The notes under the pieces: generated by a model | What the model was told of the DNA's origin: nothing | The model's input: only the letters and a program-made list of their open reading frames with translations | Database searches by the model: none | NCBI GenBank assembly: GCA_030272155.1 | Contig: CP126200.1 | Location: 5,158,001 to 5,222,000, forward strand | From: Tetradesmus obliquus | Taxonomy: Eukaryota > Chlorophyta > Chlorophyceae > Sphaeropleales > Scenedesmaceae | DNA length: 64,000 bases | Direction of reading: 5' to 3' | Program-made: the position numbers and the translations under genes | Shown: piece by piece, positions 34,967 to 46,752 of the stretch | Position numbering within the stretch: position 1 is the stretch's first letter | How the letters are laid out: every line of letters starts with the position of its first letter

Positions 34967-35330
34967 GTGCATTTACCATGCCTAAAACTGTCATGTTACA
35001 ACCACTGTGCATTTACCATGCCTAAAACTGTCATGTTACAACCACTGTGCATATACCATGCCTAAAACTGTCATGTTACAACCACTGTGCATATACCATG
35101 CCTAAAACTGTCATGTTACAACCACTGTGCATATACCATGCCTAAAACTGTCATGTTACAACCACTGTGCATATACCATGCCTAAAACTGTCATGTTACA
35201 ACCACTGTGCATATACCATGCCTAAAACTGTCATGTTACAACCACTGTGCATATACCATGCCTAAAACTGTCATGTTACAACCACTGTGCATATACCATG
35301 CCTAAAACTGTCATGTTACAACCACTGTGC
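34967..35330 (+). repeat. 40-bp minisatellite, nine units
   Basis: The unit GTGCATATACCATGCCTAAA followed by ACTGTCATGTTACAACCACT is repeated at exactly 40-bp spacing from 34967. The first two units read ATTTACC where the rest read ATATACC. Units are otherwise identical, so the array is young. Confidence 0.95.
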
Positions 35331-37388
35331 CAGCAATGTTGATCTCCTGGGCCAGCCCCGCACGTGAGCGGCCGCGGCAGCCACACCTATACGTTTCTGT
35401 TTAGCATGCGCTGTTGCAGACCAGAGCATGAGGCACCTGGCTGCTCAATGCTGCAGCTTGTACACGCTGGCTGCGCATGCGCAGGATCCCTGTGTACTGC
35501 TTGCAGGGCTTTCATGATTATGTTATAGTTGATCAAACGACAGGGCCGTGCCTGGTGGTGTATGGCTTGTGCCACACCAGCACACATGCCGGCACAGGAC
35601 TTGAGTGCATTTGTGTCCCAATTGTGTCCATCCAGACTGCTTAGACTCAACAACAATGTTGCCGGCTTGAGTTCGCCTCTACCACACTGCTTGCCTGAGA
35701 TGTGCGCAGCCGCCAGTTGTTGATCACAATCTGGGATATCAACCCACACTACGCTGCTGTTGGATGTGTGTACATGTGTCTTGCCTCTTGTTTTAGACTC
35801 AGGCGCAACACAGGATGATTGAACTGCGAGCTCGTGCCGCATCGTGTTTCGCCGCATGAGCCTCACATTGGCTCCTGATTGGGGTTCCCACTCTTTGTTG
35901 AGTGGAGGAACGTAACGTTTCGGCAGCTGTCGCGCATTGCACTGCTAGGCCAGCTGTCTGCGCTGCCATGCATTGACAGCAACAGACACTGCCTGTCAGG
36001 CCTGTGATGTCTTGCAGGCATGGCTGAACCACTATCTGCTGCTGCCACCTTGTACTCGGTCGAATATAATTTGTGCTGCCCCGGCTGTGACATAGCTGCG
36101 GCATCTCCATGTGGTTGTCATGCATGGAAACAGACGGGTGTTGCCATCACTATTTACGATGCTGGTGGTGCATTACGAAGATGAAACCAGCTTGTCATGT
36201 GTTTATGGCGTGATGCAATAGCTGCAGCTGCGATGCGCAATATTGTGCAAGGAGGGGCAGCTCTGTTCTGATCTGCGCAGCAGGTTCTGTGTACGAGCTG
36301 CTGCCTGGGCATGGAACGTCTGCGCTGTGGTCAAACACCAATGTTGATTGGTGATCGATGGAATTCAACTATCCTGCCTGCATCCACCAGAGAAACGACT
36401 GCCGTGTGCACACGCGTGATTTGACGTTTTCCTCATCTGTGGCATGTGCAGGTAGAAGTTTGAGGTCTTTAGATGTGCTGGTTGGTCTGCAACCATTGGC
36501 CGCCAGCAGCAGGAACTGGCATCTCGTGTGAAGCCGTGCCATGGCACTCGTCATGCAAATCACCACCCAATACGCATATCACCTCCCATTACGCATATCA
36601 CATTTCATTTGCATGTTCCACGCATGGGGTTAGGTGCCTGAATGCTCTGTGTGCACTCTGCTTGCGAAAGCTTCCGAGTAAGGTCCCGCTGCCCTTCCAT
36701 AGCGGCTAGAGCATGGCAACAGCTGCTGCGTCACGTTGACCTGTTTGTGACTGGTTTGACCAAACCACACACTGCATGCAGTTGGCGGTTGATGGGCGAT
36801 GCATGCTGTGAGCTGCTGGCCGGTGCAGCTGCATGCGTAAGATGCTCGTTGCTAGCAGTTGTTGCTTGCAGATGGGCCTGCTGTGTGTCAACGATGTTGT
36901 TGGATCCATGTTTACTGTTCATTTACTTCAAGTACCAGTGGTGGCATCCAAGTGATTGGCATCACTCGCACTGGTTCCACATTCACTGCAATGCAGTCAC
37001 TGCGGCGCAGTGCGTGCTCTGTTCAACACACCAATTGATTCAACATCAGAAGGAGTCCAATGATGTTCAACACCAGAAAGTGTCTGCCAGTGGCTGTACT
37101 GCTACGCTTGTTTGTATAATCGGATGATGGTAGTATGGCTGCTTCGTAGGGTTGAATAGAGGGCCACAGCGACTCCAGCATTGAGTGCGTGCTGTGCCTG
37201 TCACAGGCCACAGTGAGGTCAAGCACCCAGCAGCTGACCTGCAGCTGACCTGCTGCAAAACTGTCACTTGACTGACAGTTTACAGACAGCCTGACTGCAG
37301 CCGTCCGCTAATGTGCAGGACGAATACGAGAACAAGTTGATTTCAACACCGCTTTGCTGCTACGCATCGTCCATGCACAATCATACTC

Positions 37389-37433
37389 AGTGAAACCCTG
37401 CAGGTTCTGCATCAATGCGTCACCCAGCCAAGA
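37389..37433 (+). promoter_or_regulatory. Conserved upstream block, MCO copy 2
   Basis: CAGGTTCTGCAT at 37401-37412, then GCGTCACCCAGCCAAG; nearly identical to copy 3. Confidence 0.35.
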
Positions 37434-37528
37434 TCGTACTCCGTTGGCGAACCAACGAGCGGTCACACATCACAATAGGCTGATCAACAAGTTATCAGCC
37501 TTGCGGACTTCGCAGATAACAGCCCAAA

Positions 37529-39782
37529 ATGGTGCCGCCCCGGGTGATCAGCCCGCACGTGATCCTGGTGGCACTGCTGCTTCTGAAAATATGCTATTTT
37601 GCATCGGCACAAATCAAAGACAGCGATGCCGCGACTCAGCACAAGAACAGCAACCTCAAGTCGTTCTACTGCTCTTGTGCGGATCCACTCCCGCTGGCTT
37701 TAGCCAACGGGTCAGCTACCGTGCCCATCACACCTGTGTCCCGCACGTGGTACCCGGGAAAGCCCTACAAGCCCAGCGGGTTCTGCAAGTCCTTGCCAAC
37801 AGCAGGGCCAGGTGGCGAGTGCGGAGACAGCATCGCCATATGCCGTAAGGTGAGAGATCTATAACCTTGTTTTGATTTGCGAGTCATGTGAAGTTGTCCA
37901 GGTGATAGTGTGCAAGCTTCGCTAGTGCCAGCGTGCGGGCACGGGTGACACCCTGAACTATCCATGTATGGGTCCATTGCCCCATGCCAAGGATCGGACA
38001 AGCAAATTTGAACGCAACAAAACGTTCTGACGTACACGGACGTGCACACCGACGGAAGTGCGTCAGCCAAGGTGGTCAATGCATGCCACGGCGACCAAGC
38101 ACGTGTAGTCGGGCAGGCTGACGGTGCCGGGACTTGGGTTGCCGTCATGTGTAGTATCAAGTGCTTCCTGCAAAGGCTCAGCTCTGATGGAGTGTACTGC
38201 CGGCACTGCTGCTGCTGGTGCTGCTGTTCCTGCCTGCTGCTGTGTCCAGGGCTTGTGCTGCGGCCAAAACGGCTTCTGCTCCACCGACCCTGCCTCATGC
38301 GGGGGCACCTGCCAGTGTGCATGGAGCGGCCCGGGCAGCCCCTGCAAGGGCTCATACCCCTTCCCTGCACCCCGGCCGCTGTCGCTGCCTGTGGCGGCCA
38401 AGGGTGGCGTGTGCGGCACCTACATCGCAGTGTGCCCCGCAGGGCAGTGCTGCAGCCAGTTCGGCTTCTGGTGGGTGGCACCTGGCTTGCAGTTTGCAGC
38501 GCTGCTGCATTGCTATTGCTGACATCTGCAACTAGGTGCAATCAACTGAAGCAAACCCTACTGCAACCTTCGTGCTGAATTATCCTGACAACCCTTTGTT
38601 GCTTGCTGCTGCTGCTGCTGCTGCTGCTTCTGCTGCCGCTGCAGCGTGGCTGACGGCAGCCGCTACTGCCGCAGCGCCTCCTGCAGGGCAGACTGCAGCC
38701 CCTGGAGCAAGACTTGCTACAAGGGCGCACACAAGAACAAGATCGTGCGTGACACGTGGGTGGTCACGTGGAAGGATCTCAACCTGGACGGCTTCACCAA
38801 GCCGGTGAGGGGCCCTGGGGTTTGGAGAAGGCTGCGTAATGCCGAGAAGTGTCAAGCTTTTGTGCGCTTTCAAACCCTGCGGGCTTTCTGGTTCACCTGC
38901 CTGCCGTTGCTGCCGTGGGCTGCAGCCACAACACGCCCGGGCTGTGAGTCATGCACATGACGCACATGGCATGACTTCACACCTCGCCTGTCTGGGTGCC
39001 CGCCTGCTTGCCTGCCTGCCTGCCTGTTGCTGCTAGGTGATTGTGGTGAATGGCAAGCCCTTTCCTACAGTGGAGGCTGAAGTGGGTGACCGCATCATCA
39101 TAAAGGTCATCAACAAGATTGATGACCCCATCAGTGTGCACTGGTGAGCGGCTGTGGGGAAAGGAGACTGCATCCAGCTGTCTGGTTCCTTTTCCCTTTA
39201 GCTCTACATCAGCTGCTTGCTCAGCAGCTAGATCTTGACTAGCATCAGTTGCGAGGATACTAGCAGCAGCACTTCGCGCCAATTGCACATAGCGCTCAGC
39301 TGACGCGACAGCTGCAGACGTACTGCTGTGGTGACGCTACACCGGCATGTCTGCCGGCTCGCCTTGTTGGTTCAAGCGCCTATCACAGTTGTTCTGTGTG
39401 AACTGCTGTTTGAAGTGCCACCTGAAAAGCACACAGGGCTGCTAAAACTAACTGCTTGTTGTGTAGAGGGCTGCCAGTGCACGCAAGGCACGGAAGCTAC
39501 AGCTCATATGTCAAGCCTTCGGTAGCACGTATGTCATGGGAGTGGCGTCCTGACATATGTCAGGCCTTCCTGTGCCTGATATTCTGTGTGTTACACTCCA
39601 GCCTGCTGCGCCTGATATGCGCTTTGCTGGAGTGCTTGCAGTGCCTGATTTCACCTTTTTGCACTGCTTATGTGCCTGCTGTTGCTGCTGTGCAGGCACG
39701 GCATGCTGCAGATGAAAACCAACATCATGGATGGGGTGACCGGGCTCACGCAGCGCCCTCTCATGCCTGAAGGTGAGACATC

Positions 39783-39825
<43 letters not shown>

Positions 39826-40096
39826 GCACACTCTGACATGTCTGGCGGTAGGGCAGTGTTCCACATAGCACTCGCGCGCGCTGCTGCACGCACCGCGGAT
39901 ACATTGATGCAAGCTGACATGAGCCGCGGTCGTGCTGCGCAGTTGCATCATGTCCCTGCTGCATGTCAGGATGGCGTTTGGTTGACCATGGTTGCTTGCG
40001 TATTTGCAGCTGCTGCCTTGCTGAGCACCTGGCTCCCTCTGCAGCATGTTGGAATCAGGCCAGAGCGGCTGTCTCTGCTACTGCTTCTGCTACTGA

Positions 40097-40131
<35 letters not shown>

Positions 40132-41292
40132 CTGCAGAGTCCTACCTCTACAACTTCATTGCAGACAACTCTGGCACCTACTGGTGGCACTCACACTTCA
40201 AGACTCAGGTGCGCTGGCAGCCTGTTCGCAAAGCCCTGAGCACAGCAGCCCTTTTGCAAGATTGGACATGCTTGTACGACGTCAGCAGATGAATTGTGAA
40301 CAGGCGGCTGCTGTTGTTAGCAGCAGAGGAGCCATGCCTTGCATTCCTTGCATTATGCTCATGCGCAGGCTGCACCATGCAGCTGGCACCATGCAGCAAC
40401 ACAGCACCTACCAGCTGCTGCTGCTGCTGCTGCTGCTTTGCCTGCTGGCTGCTTCCTGCAAACCCTCTGCAGTACGTTGACGGCCTGTTTGGTGCGCTGG
40501 TGGTCAAAGACCCCACCCACAAGCAGTACCCTGGCGGTGATGCAGTGGTGCTGTTTAATGACTACTACCACAAGTGCGGCGCAGCTGCGGTCGCAATCAT
40601 GTGTTGATGTTCTCTAGCCCTGGATATAACACTGACAGCCAGATGTGCATGCATGGCGGCTTAGTATGGGCAGTGTTGCTGACAATGCCCTGTGTCCCGC
40701 CACTGTAGTTTACTGGCTGTACCAACCGGTGCTTGCACCCCACTGCTTCCTCACTGCTCCTTGTGTTTCATCTGCAGCAAGTCAAGCGAGCTGTTGGACT
40801 ACTACCTCTTTCCAGCATCAGATGGTGATGAGCCAACTCCCTACACCGCGCTGCTGAATGGAGTGGGCCAGGGCTACTGTGAGGTCACAGGTGCAACAGG
40901 CTGCGGCTATGCTTATATCAAGGGCGTAGCGGGATACTGCGATGACCCCAAGACAAAGCTGCGGCTGATCAACGCCGGCTCGTTTGCGGTCTTCAACATC
41001 AGCATCGACAACCACAGGTGGGCTCTTTTCCAGCACATTTTGCTGTTCAGCAGGCAGGCCAATGGTGGGCAGCGGTGGGGTGTGGCATTGCTGTGTGCAT
41101 GGCGTATATCTCCTGCTGGGGAGTAAAACACGCCGACCGGGTGCTGAGGGCTTGGCAGTCGTGCTGGTAAGGCCTGCAGGATCTATTGCGCAGATGAACC
41201 GCAACAGCAGCAACAGCTGTACTTCAAAGTGAGCTCCTGGCTGTGCGTGACACCATATGCTCGCGCCTGGTTGGCTATCCGGCCCGTACACC

Positions 41293-41326
<34 letters not shown>

Positions 41327-43568
41327 TGATTGTGATGGCCGAGGATGGCGTGGAGATTGAGCCAGTCGAGGTGGGCTCCCTGTCCATCAACAACGGCCAG
41401 CGCTACACAGTGCTGGTGTGCCAATCCAAGGGGAAACCGCTCAGCACAGAGCCGGTGTGGTTCCGCGCCACCATGATCGACGCGTGAGTGCAGGAGTTGC
41501 CAAGTCAGAAAGTGGATAAAAAGCAGATATGGTTTCTTTTTCCGGCCGAAAGCTGCGGTCCTGCTGCATGGACCTGCTGATGCTGTCACTGTGCACAGGA
41601 ATCTGGCAAGTGCATGTGCTCCAGCTGCTGCTGCCGCATTGCTGCCCCTGCTTCTCATCCAGCCATCCTACCAACAACTGCTACACCGCTTCCTACGCCT
41701 CTGCAGCACCTTCACTCAGCCCAGCAACTGGAACACCTCTCTGGGTGTGCTGTACTTCATCGATGCCCCACTCGCAAAGCGCCACGTCATTGTAACACTG
41801 TTACTCTGTCATTTTTCTCCCGCAGCACCTTCACTCAGCCCAGCAACTGGAACACCTCTCTGGGTGTGCTGTACTTCACCGACACCCCACCCGCTAAGCT
41901 GCCCACCACCAGCGCCACCTTTCTGCCGCCTACACTGGACCCCACGCTGCCCCCAGGGCCTGATAACATCAACCCTTACCAGCTCAAGGTGCGCCTGTGG
42001 CAGCCTGCTGCATGCATTGGGCAATTGGGCAGGTTTAAGTGGTGTGCTGCACCGCACTGCGGTGCTGGCAGCTATGCCATGGTTTGGTGCCAGGTGTGGG
42101 GCAGTTGCTACCAGTCTAACAACCAACAGCAGGCCATCAGTTTGCTGCACCAACCAGTGGTGGTCAGGTGCCGGTGGGGAAGCACTCCTGTCGGGGCCCT
42201 GTGTGACTGCTGCTGCGCCTCTCATGTTTGTTGCGGCTTGTGCGCTGGCCGCTGCACCAGGTGTTTGGTGACGTGGAGCCGCCACCACCCAACCCTGCCA
42301 AGCGCAGGCGTGCCAACTTTGTCATCGACTTCTACAATGAGCCAACAAGCCCTGCTGACGACCCCAATGCCGTGCAGTGAGTGGCGCTGCCTGGAAGCAG
42401 CCCGGGCTGTATGTTTTGAGTTGATGGGCTGTAATAATTTGGTTTTGCCGTGCTTAAAGCCACCTGTCAGCAACTTTGTTATCGACTTCTACGACGAGCC
42501 CAACGATACCGCACCCCAATGCCATGCAGTGAGTGCCGCCTGATGACACACCCCAGTCTTTATGTTATGTTGCAGTTGTGGCGGACTGTGATGCTGTTTT
42601 GTTTGCCGCGTTTAATGGTGTCCAGCATCCAATACTGCTGATGCTGTTGCTGCCGGTGCCGGCAATTGCCCTGTGCAGTGCAAAACATGCAAGGCCAATG
42701 TATGCGCGCCATCTTTTTTGATGCCGCATGGTCAGGTGCTCAGGGGCGCAGCATATGCCCTCCTAGCACAGCGCATGTGCTTGTGTTGTTGAGGTCTGGC
42801 AGTGCCGCCTGCGCTGTGTGTGCGTGTCTTGCTGACGCCTGTCGCTGCCGCCTTGCGCTGTGTTTGCACATGCGCAGGTATGCTCATGTGAACAAGATTG
42901 CGCTGCAGCTCGTGCCCGAGACGCCCTCCCTGATGGAGCGCTACAGCAACAACCCCATGGTGAGAGGGCAGGGTTGGCAGCACACCTGCTCAGGCACAGC
43001 TCCGTGCAGCGATGGCACTTGCTGCCGCTGCACACACACTTGCGCGCTGCTGCAAACTGTGCGGTGTACAGTTTCACCTGCTTGCCGCGCTCGCCTAGCT
43101 ACTGCAACAACCAGTGTGGCCTCTGCCAAAACTCTCAGCACATCACGCACCTGCTGCTGCTGCTGCTGCAGGGCCTGGGTCCTCCTGCTGAGCCGCAGTG
43201 GCCGCAGGGCGGGCTGGGCTGGCACATCTGGGACATCAACCTGGGTGATGTGCTGGACATCTACATCCACAACAAGGATGATGGCGAGCACCCCATCCAC
43301 CTGCACGGACACTGTGGGTGTGGCCGGATCACTGCTGTGCAGTCCAGTTTGCGGTGTTTGGCATGCCGTGCAGCTATAGCGCTTGGTTGCTAGCTGCATG
43401 CGGCTGGTGAGTTGTGAGCTGCAGATACAAGTTGTTGTGGCTGTGCACTGTCGGTTTGTTTTAGAAGCAAGTGAGTAGAATAATGCACGTGCCAGCCACC
43501 ACAACATGCTCAAGGCCCCTGCGTTACAGTGGTCACAATGCATTTGAGGTATGACGAAAAGCTGCTGC

Positions 43569-43608
<40 letters not shown>

Positions 43609-44480
43609 TTGATGATCTGCAGGGTTCACTGTCTTGCATGCCGGCCTGCCAGATGCCGGGCCGTTTGACCCAGCAAAGGATCAGCTGGATGCCACAGTCA
43701 TCCGTGACACCATCACAGTCAATGGAAACAGCTCCCTGGTGCTGCGCTACGTGGCCAACAACCCAGGTGCGACGCCTGCGGCTGCTAATGCACGTTGCAG
43801 CCTGGCAGAACAGTGCCGTTATGCTGTGGTACCACTGCTGTGATGCATGTGTGTTACTGCTGCATTACGGATGCCCTGCACCATCTGTTTAATGAGCTTC
43901 AGCACGGCTGTAACGCCAGCAGCAGAAGATATGTATGAGCACTGCAGCACGGATCACCTCATGGCTCTGTGATGCGTTGAAGATCACACCGTGCATGTCT
44001 GGTCTCTGCCACTGCTTCACCTGCTGCTGCTGCTATTGCCGCTGCTGCTGCTGCTGCTCGTCGCCTCGTGTGATGCCCCTCTGCCTGCTGTCGTCACCTT
44101 CACACATCAGGCATATGGTTCATGCACTGCCACATTGGTGAGCCCAAGGAACTCGTTGTTCTGCAGCTGCCTGGCATTGCGCCTGCACAGCCTCTCCATA
44201 ACCCAACGTGTTACATGCACAGTACCTTCTGTAGAGCTGACTGGGCATGTTGACTCAGCCAAACTTTTGTGACACATGTCTGGCAAAATGATGTGCCTCT
44301 TTCACTTGGACCGGTGTATTTGTCGCATGACCCCTTTCCCTCTGCTGACTCGCCAGCCGTGCTGCTGCTGCTGCGGGCTGCCCTGCCACCACCAACAACC
44401 AACCCAACTCCGCATCATCAGACTGGCACGTGGCTGCCGGCCTGGGCATGATCTTCAGGGAGGGCTTCCCCACCAACTGA
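37529..44480 (+). CDS. Secreted multicopper oxidase (laccase-like) with two hevein-like modules, copy 2
   Basis: Sixteen exons: 37529-37849, 38250-38470, 38645-38804, 39037-39143, 39696-39772, 40138-40208, 40473-40573, 40778-41017, 41325-41483, 41826-41988, 42261-42376, 42878-42959, 43172-43313, 43623-43766, 44111-44137, 44422-44480; 729 aa. Signal peptide about 1-28. Module 1 (98-130) is a divergent hevein-like repeat; module 2 (162-198) has eight cysteines at hevein spacing and keeps the sugar-contacting pattern S176, F178, F180, Y188. The three-domain MCO has all copper motifs: HWHG 269-272, HSH 313-315, HPIHLHGH 646-653 and HCHIDWH 707-713, with Leu718 in the type-1 axial place as in many laccases. 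Expected to oxidise phenols or metal ions at the cell surface using O2; the substrate is unknown. It is not the six-domain FOX1 type. Confidence 0.88.
41699..41787 (+). repeat. Duplicated start of MCO2 exon 10
   Basis: An acceptor CAG plus the first part of exon 10 (encoding TFTQPSNWNTSLGVLYF) occurs at 41706-41787 and again, with full exon, at 41826. The first copy ends in IDAPLAKRHVI, where it runs back into intron sequence. Copy 3 of the gene lacks the duplication. Confidence 0.9.
42465..42540 (+). repeat. Diverged copy of MCO2 exon 11 end and donor
   Basis: The sequence encoding NFVIDFYDEPND, ending in CCATGCAGTGAGTG, copies the end of exon 11 (NFVIDFYNEPTSP, donor at 42377) about 160 bp into the next intron. 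Confidence 0.85.
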
Positions 44481-46752
44481 TGGGCTGCACTACAGGACAT
44501 CATGCGTACAGCAAACCCATTACCGCGGATCAGTACGGCTTTGCAGCAGTACAGCAGTGACAGCAACTCAGATGGTTGCTGAGCAGGTGTGCTGAGGTTG
44601 TGAGGAGCGGCTGCTGCTGTTGGCAAACAATGCCAAGCCTCAATGTGTTTGAGCTGCTTGCAGCGTGGACTGGCTACAAAGCTGTGATGAACAGTTGACC
44701 AGAAGAGACCGCCGTGCCTGGCCATGTATGGCTTATGCCACTTCAGCACACAGTCCAGTACAGGATATGATGTGCATTTGTGTCACATGCAGACTGCTTG
44801 AGCACGACATAATTGGCCTCTTGAGTTTGCTTGTGCCACACTGCTCGCCTGAGTTGTGCGCAGCTGCCTGCTATTGGTCATGATTTAAGGATTCAACCCG
44901 CACTGCGCAGTTGTTGCATGTGTTTTGCCTCTTGTGCTTGACTGAGACAAAATGCAGGACAGTTGCGCTGACAGCGCATGCTGCCGTGTGATTTGGCAGC
45001 TATACATTGCGCTGCAAAGCCAGCCACATGGGCTGCTATGCATGAAGAACAACAGACAGGCTTGAGACGCCTTGCTGTGTGAACAGGCTTGTGATGCCTT
45101 GCTGCTGTGGCTGAAACACTACCTTCTGCTGCCGTCGTGCACTCTGTTGGAGACTGATGTGCGCGTATCTGGCTGTGACATGATTGCAGCATCATTTATG
45201 TGATCGCTAATGTGTGGAAACGGTCGCTGTGCATGCAAGCTTTCACGATGCAGGTTATGCATTATGATGATGGAAACCAGGTTGTCATGTGTGTGATGGC
45301 GCGCTGCAATAGCTGCAGCTTCAAGGCGCCATCTGGTGAAAGGGCGGCTCTGCTTTGTTGTGCGCAGCAGGTTGCTGTGCACAAGCTGCTGTCTGGGGAT
45401 GGAATATTCAAGGTGGTCAACCAATGCTGTGCGTATAACATGCATCATATGATCTGAGGTTGATGGAAACCCATGTATCCTGTCTTCACAAAGACGACTG
45501 GTGTGCGATGTGGCTGACGGTTGGGATGTGGCTTAAAGCGCGGACAGCTGGCGCTTGCGTGGTGGAAGTTTGAAATGTACAGGTGGATCTACATCTTTGC
45601 CAACAGTAGGAAATGCCATGTTTGAAGATGTGCCGGGTTCACGGCACCCATTACGCATATCACCTCCTGTTCTCATGTTCCAGGCACGTGAGTGGTGCTT
45701 GCATGTTTTGTGTGCACTCTGCTTTTAGGAAGCCTCCCAAGGGGCTGGCCGCTGCCATTTCATAGCAGCCAGAGCATTGCAGCAGCTGCTGCGGTGTTTT
45801 GTATCAGGTTTTGACCAGGCTGAGCTCTGCAAACTGTATGAGGTTGGCAGCTCGATGCGGCAATGCATGCCGTTGACAGAGAGATTGCAATTTGTCAGCC
45901 TGCTGTGCGCTGCTGGCAGGTGCAGTCACCTGCATAGCATGCTCATTGCTGGCAGCTGTTGTGGTGCAGATGGATATGCTTTGAGGTGCTGTTCACGTGC
46001 TGAGGTGCTTTTGAAGGGCCTCACACATCCGCCTCATTCCGGCCCTTTGGCTGTTGCGCATACGTATGTGGCTCTGAACGCCACTGGGGTGGCAGTATCA
46101 TTCTGCATGATGCAGCACACATGCAGAGTATTGTCCACACAGTGCTGCGCATTTGCGCATGCTGCTGACCAAGGATTGAAGTTGACTAGGGCTTGACTAG
46201 CATCCACCTTACCCTGGTGCTGACTGCTGTAAACACTGATGCGTACGCATTGTTGCTGGGCCATGCTTGTTTTGGGCACTGCTTTGTGCGAGACCAGGTG
46301 AAAACGGCTGTGGCCGGGTGTCTTCGCTGCGTGTGTTGCGATGGGTGACAAGGAATCGGACTGCATGCAGGGCAGCAGCTGCAGGGCAGCAGCTGCTGTG
46401 TGTATCCTGCAACACATTACACTGCTGCACTGCTGAGCCTGGCTGTATGTTGCATGACAGCGGAGGCCTTGTGTGAAGTGGTTCGTAAAGCACAGCTGGT
46501 GACCCAGCAGCTGACCTGCCATTCCAAGCTCAGCAGGACGAATAAACAAACAAGTTTATTTTGGCGCCAAAGCCGCTTTACTTTTACGCATCGTCAATGC
46601 ACATTTGAACATAGTGAAACCCTTCAGGTTCTGCATCAGTGCGTCACCCAGCCAAGATTCGTACCTTGAAGAGGGGACGAACACGCTTTGTAAGCTCAAA
46701 ATAGTTGAATTGCACAACTTTAGCTCTGCAACCAGCGCATATGACAGCACAA
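44481..46752. other. Spacer between MCO copies 2 and 3
   Basis: No gene recognised. It is homologous to the spacer after copy 1, and its 46110-46350 portion resembles part of the 1355-bp satellite unit (for example GTCCACACAG, TTGAAGTTGA and a GCTTGTTTTGGGCA-like stretch in the same order). A TGTAA lies at 46228-46232. Confidence 0.6.
46612..46656 (+). promoter_or_regulatory. Conserved upstream block, MCO copy 3
   Basis: CAGGTTCTGCAT at 46625-46636, then GCGTCACCCAGCCAAG, 128 bp before the ATG as in copy 2. Confidence 0.35.

Larger units (their letters stand above)
34326..37528. other. Spacer between MCO copies 1 and 2
   Basis: It contains a TGTAA (34505-34509) likely to end copy 1, a 16-bp repeat CAGCAGTACAGCGGCA at about 34390-34462, the 40-bp minisatellite at 34967, and about 2 kb (35350-37300) that resembles the spacer after copy 2 segment by segment (for example ACCCAGCAGCTGACCTGC near its right end). 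No gene recognised. Confidence 0.6.

Noticed and set aside
34967-35330. Regular 40-bp repeats resembling a CRISPR array
   Set aside because: The units are contiguous identical copies with no unique spacers, and the setting is a eukaryotic spacer; it is a minisatellite.
36930-36990. WWHPSDWHHSHWF-like reading resembling an MCO copper motif
   Set aside because: No splice-flanked exon or conserved neighbours, and the same spacer after copy 2 does not keep it; chance His/Trp-rich reading.
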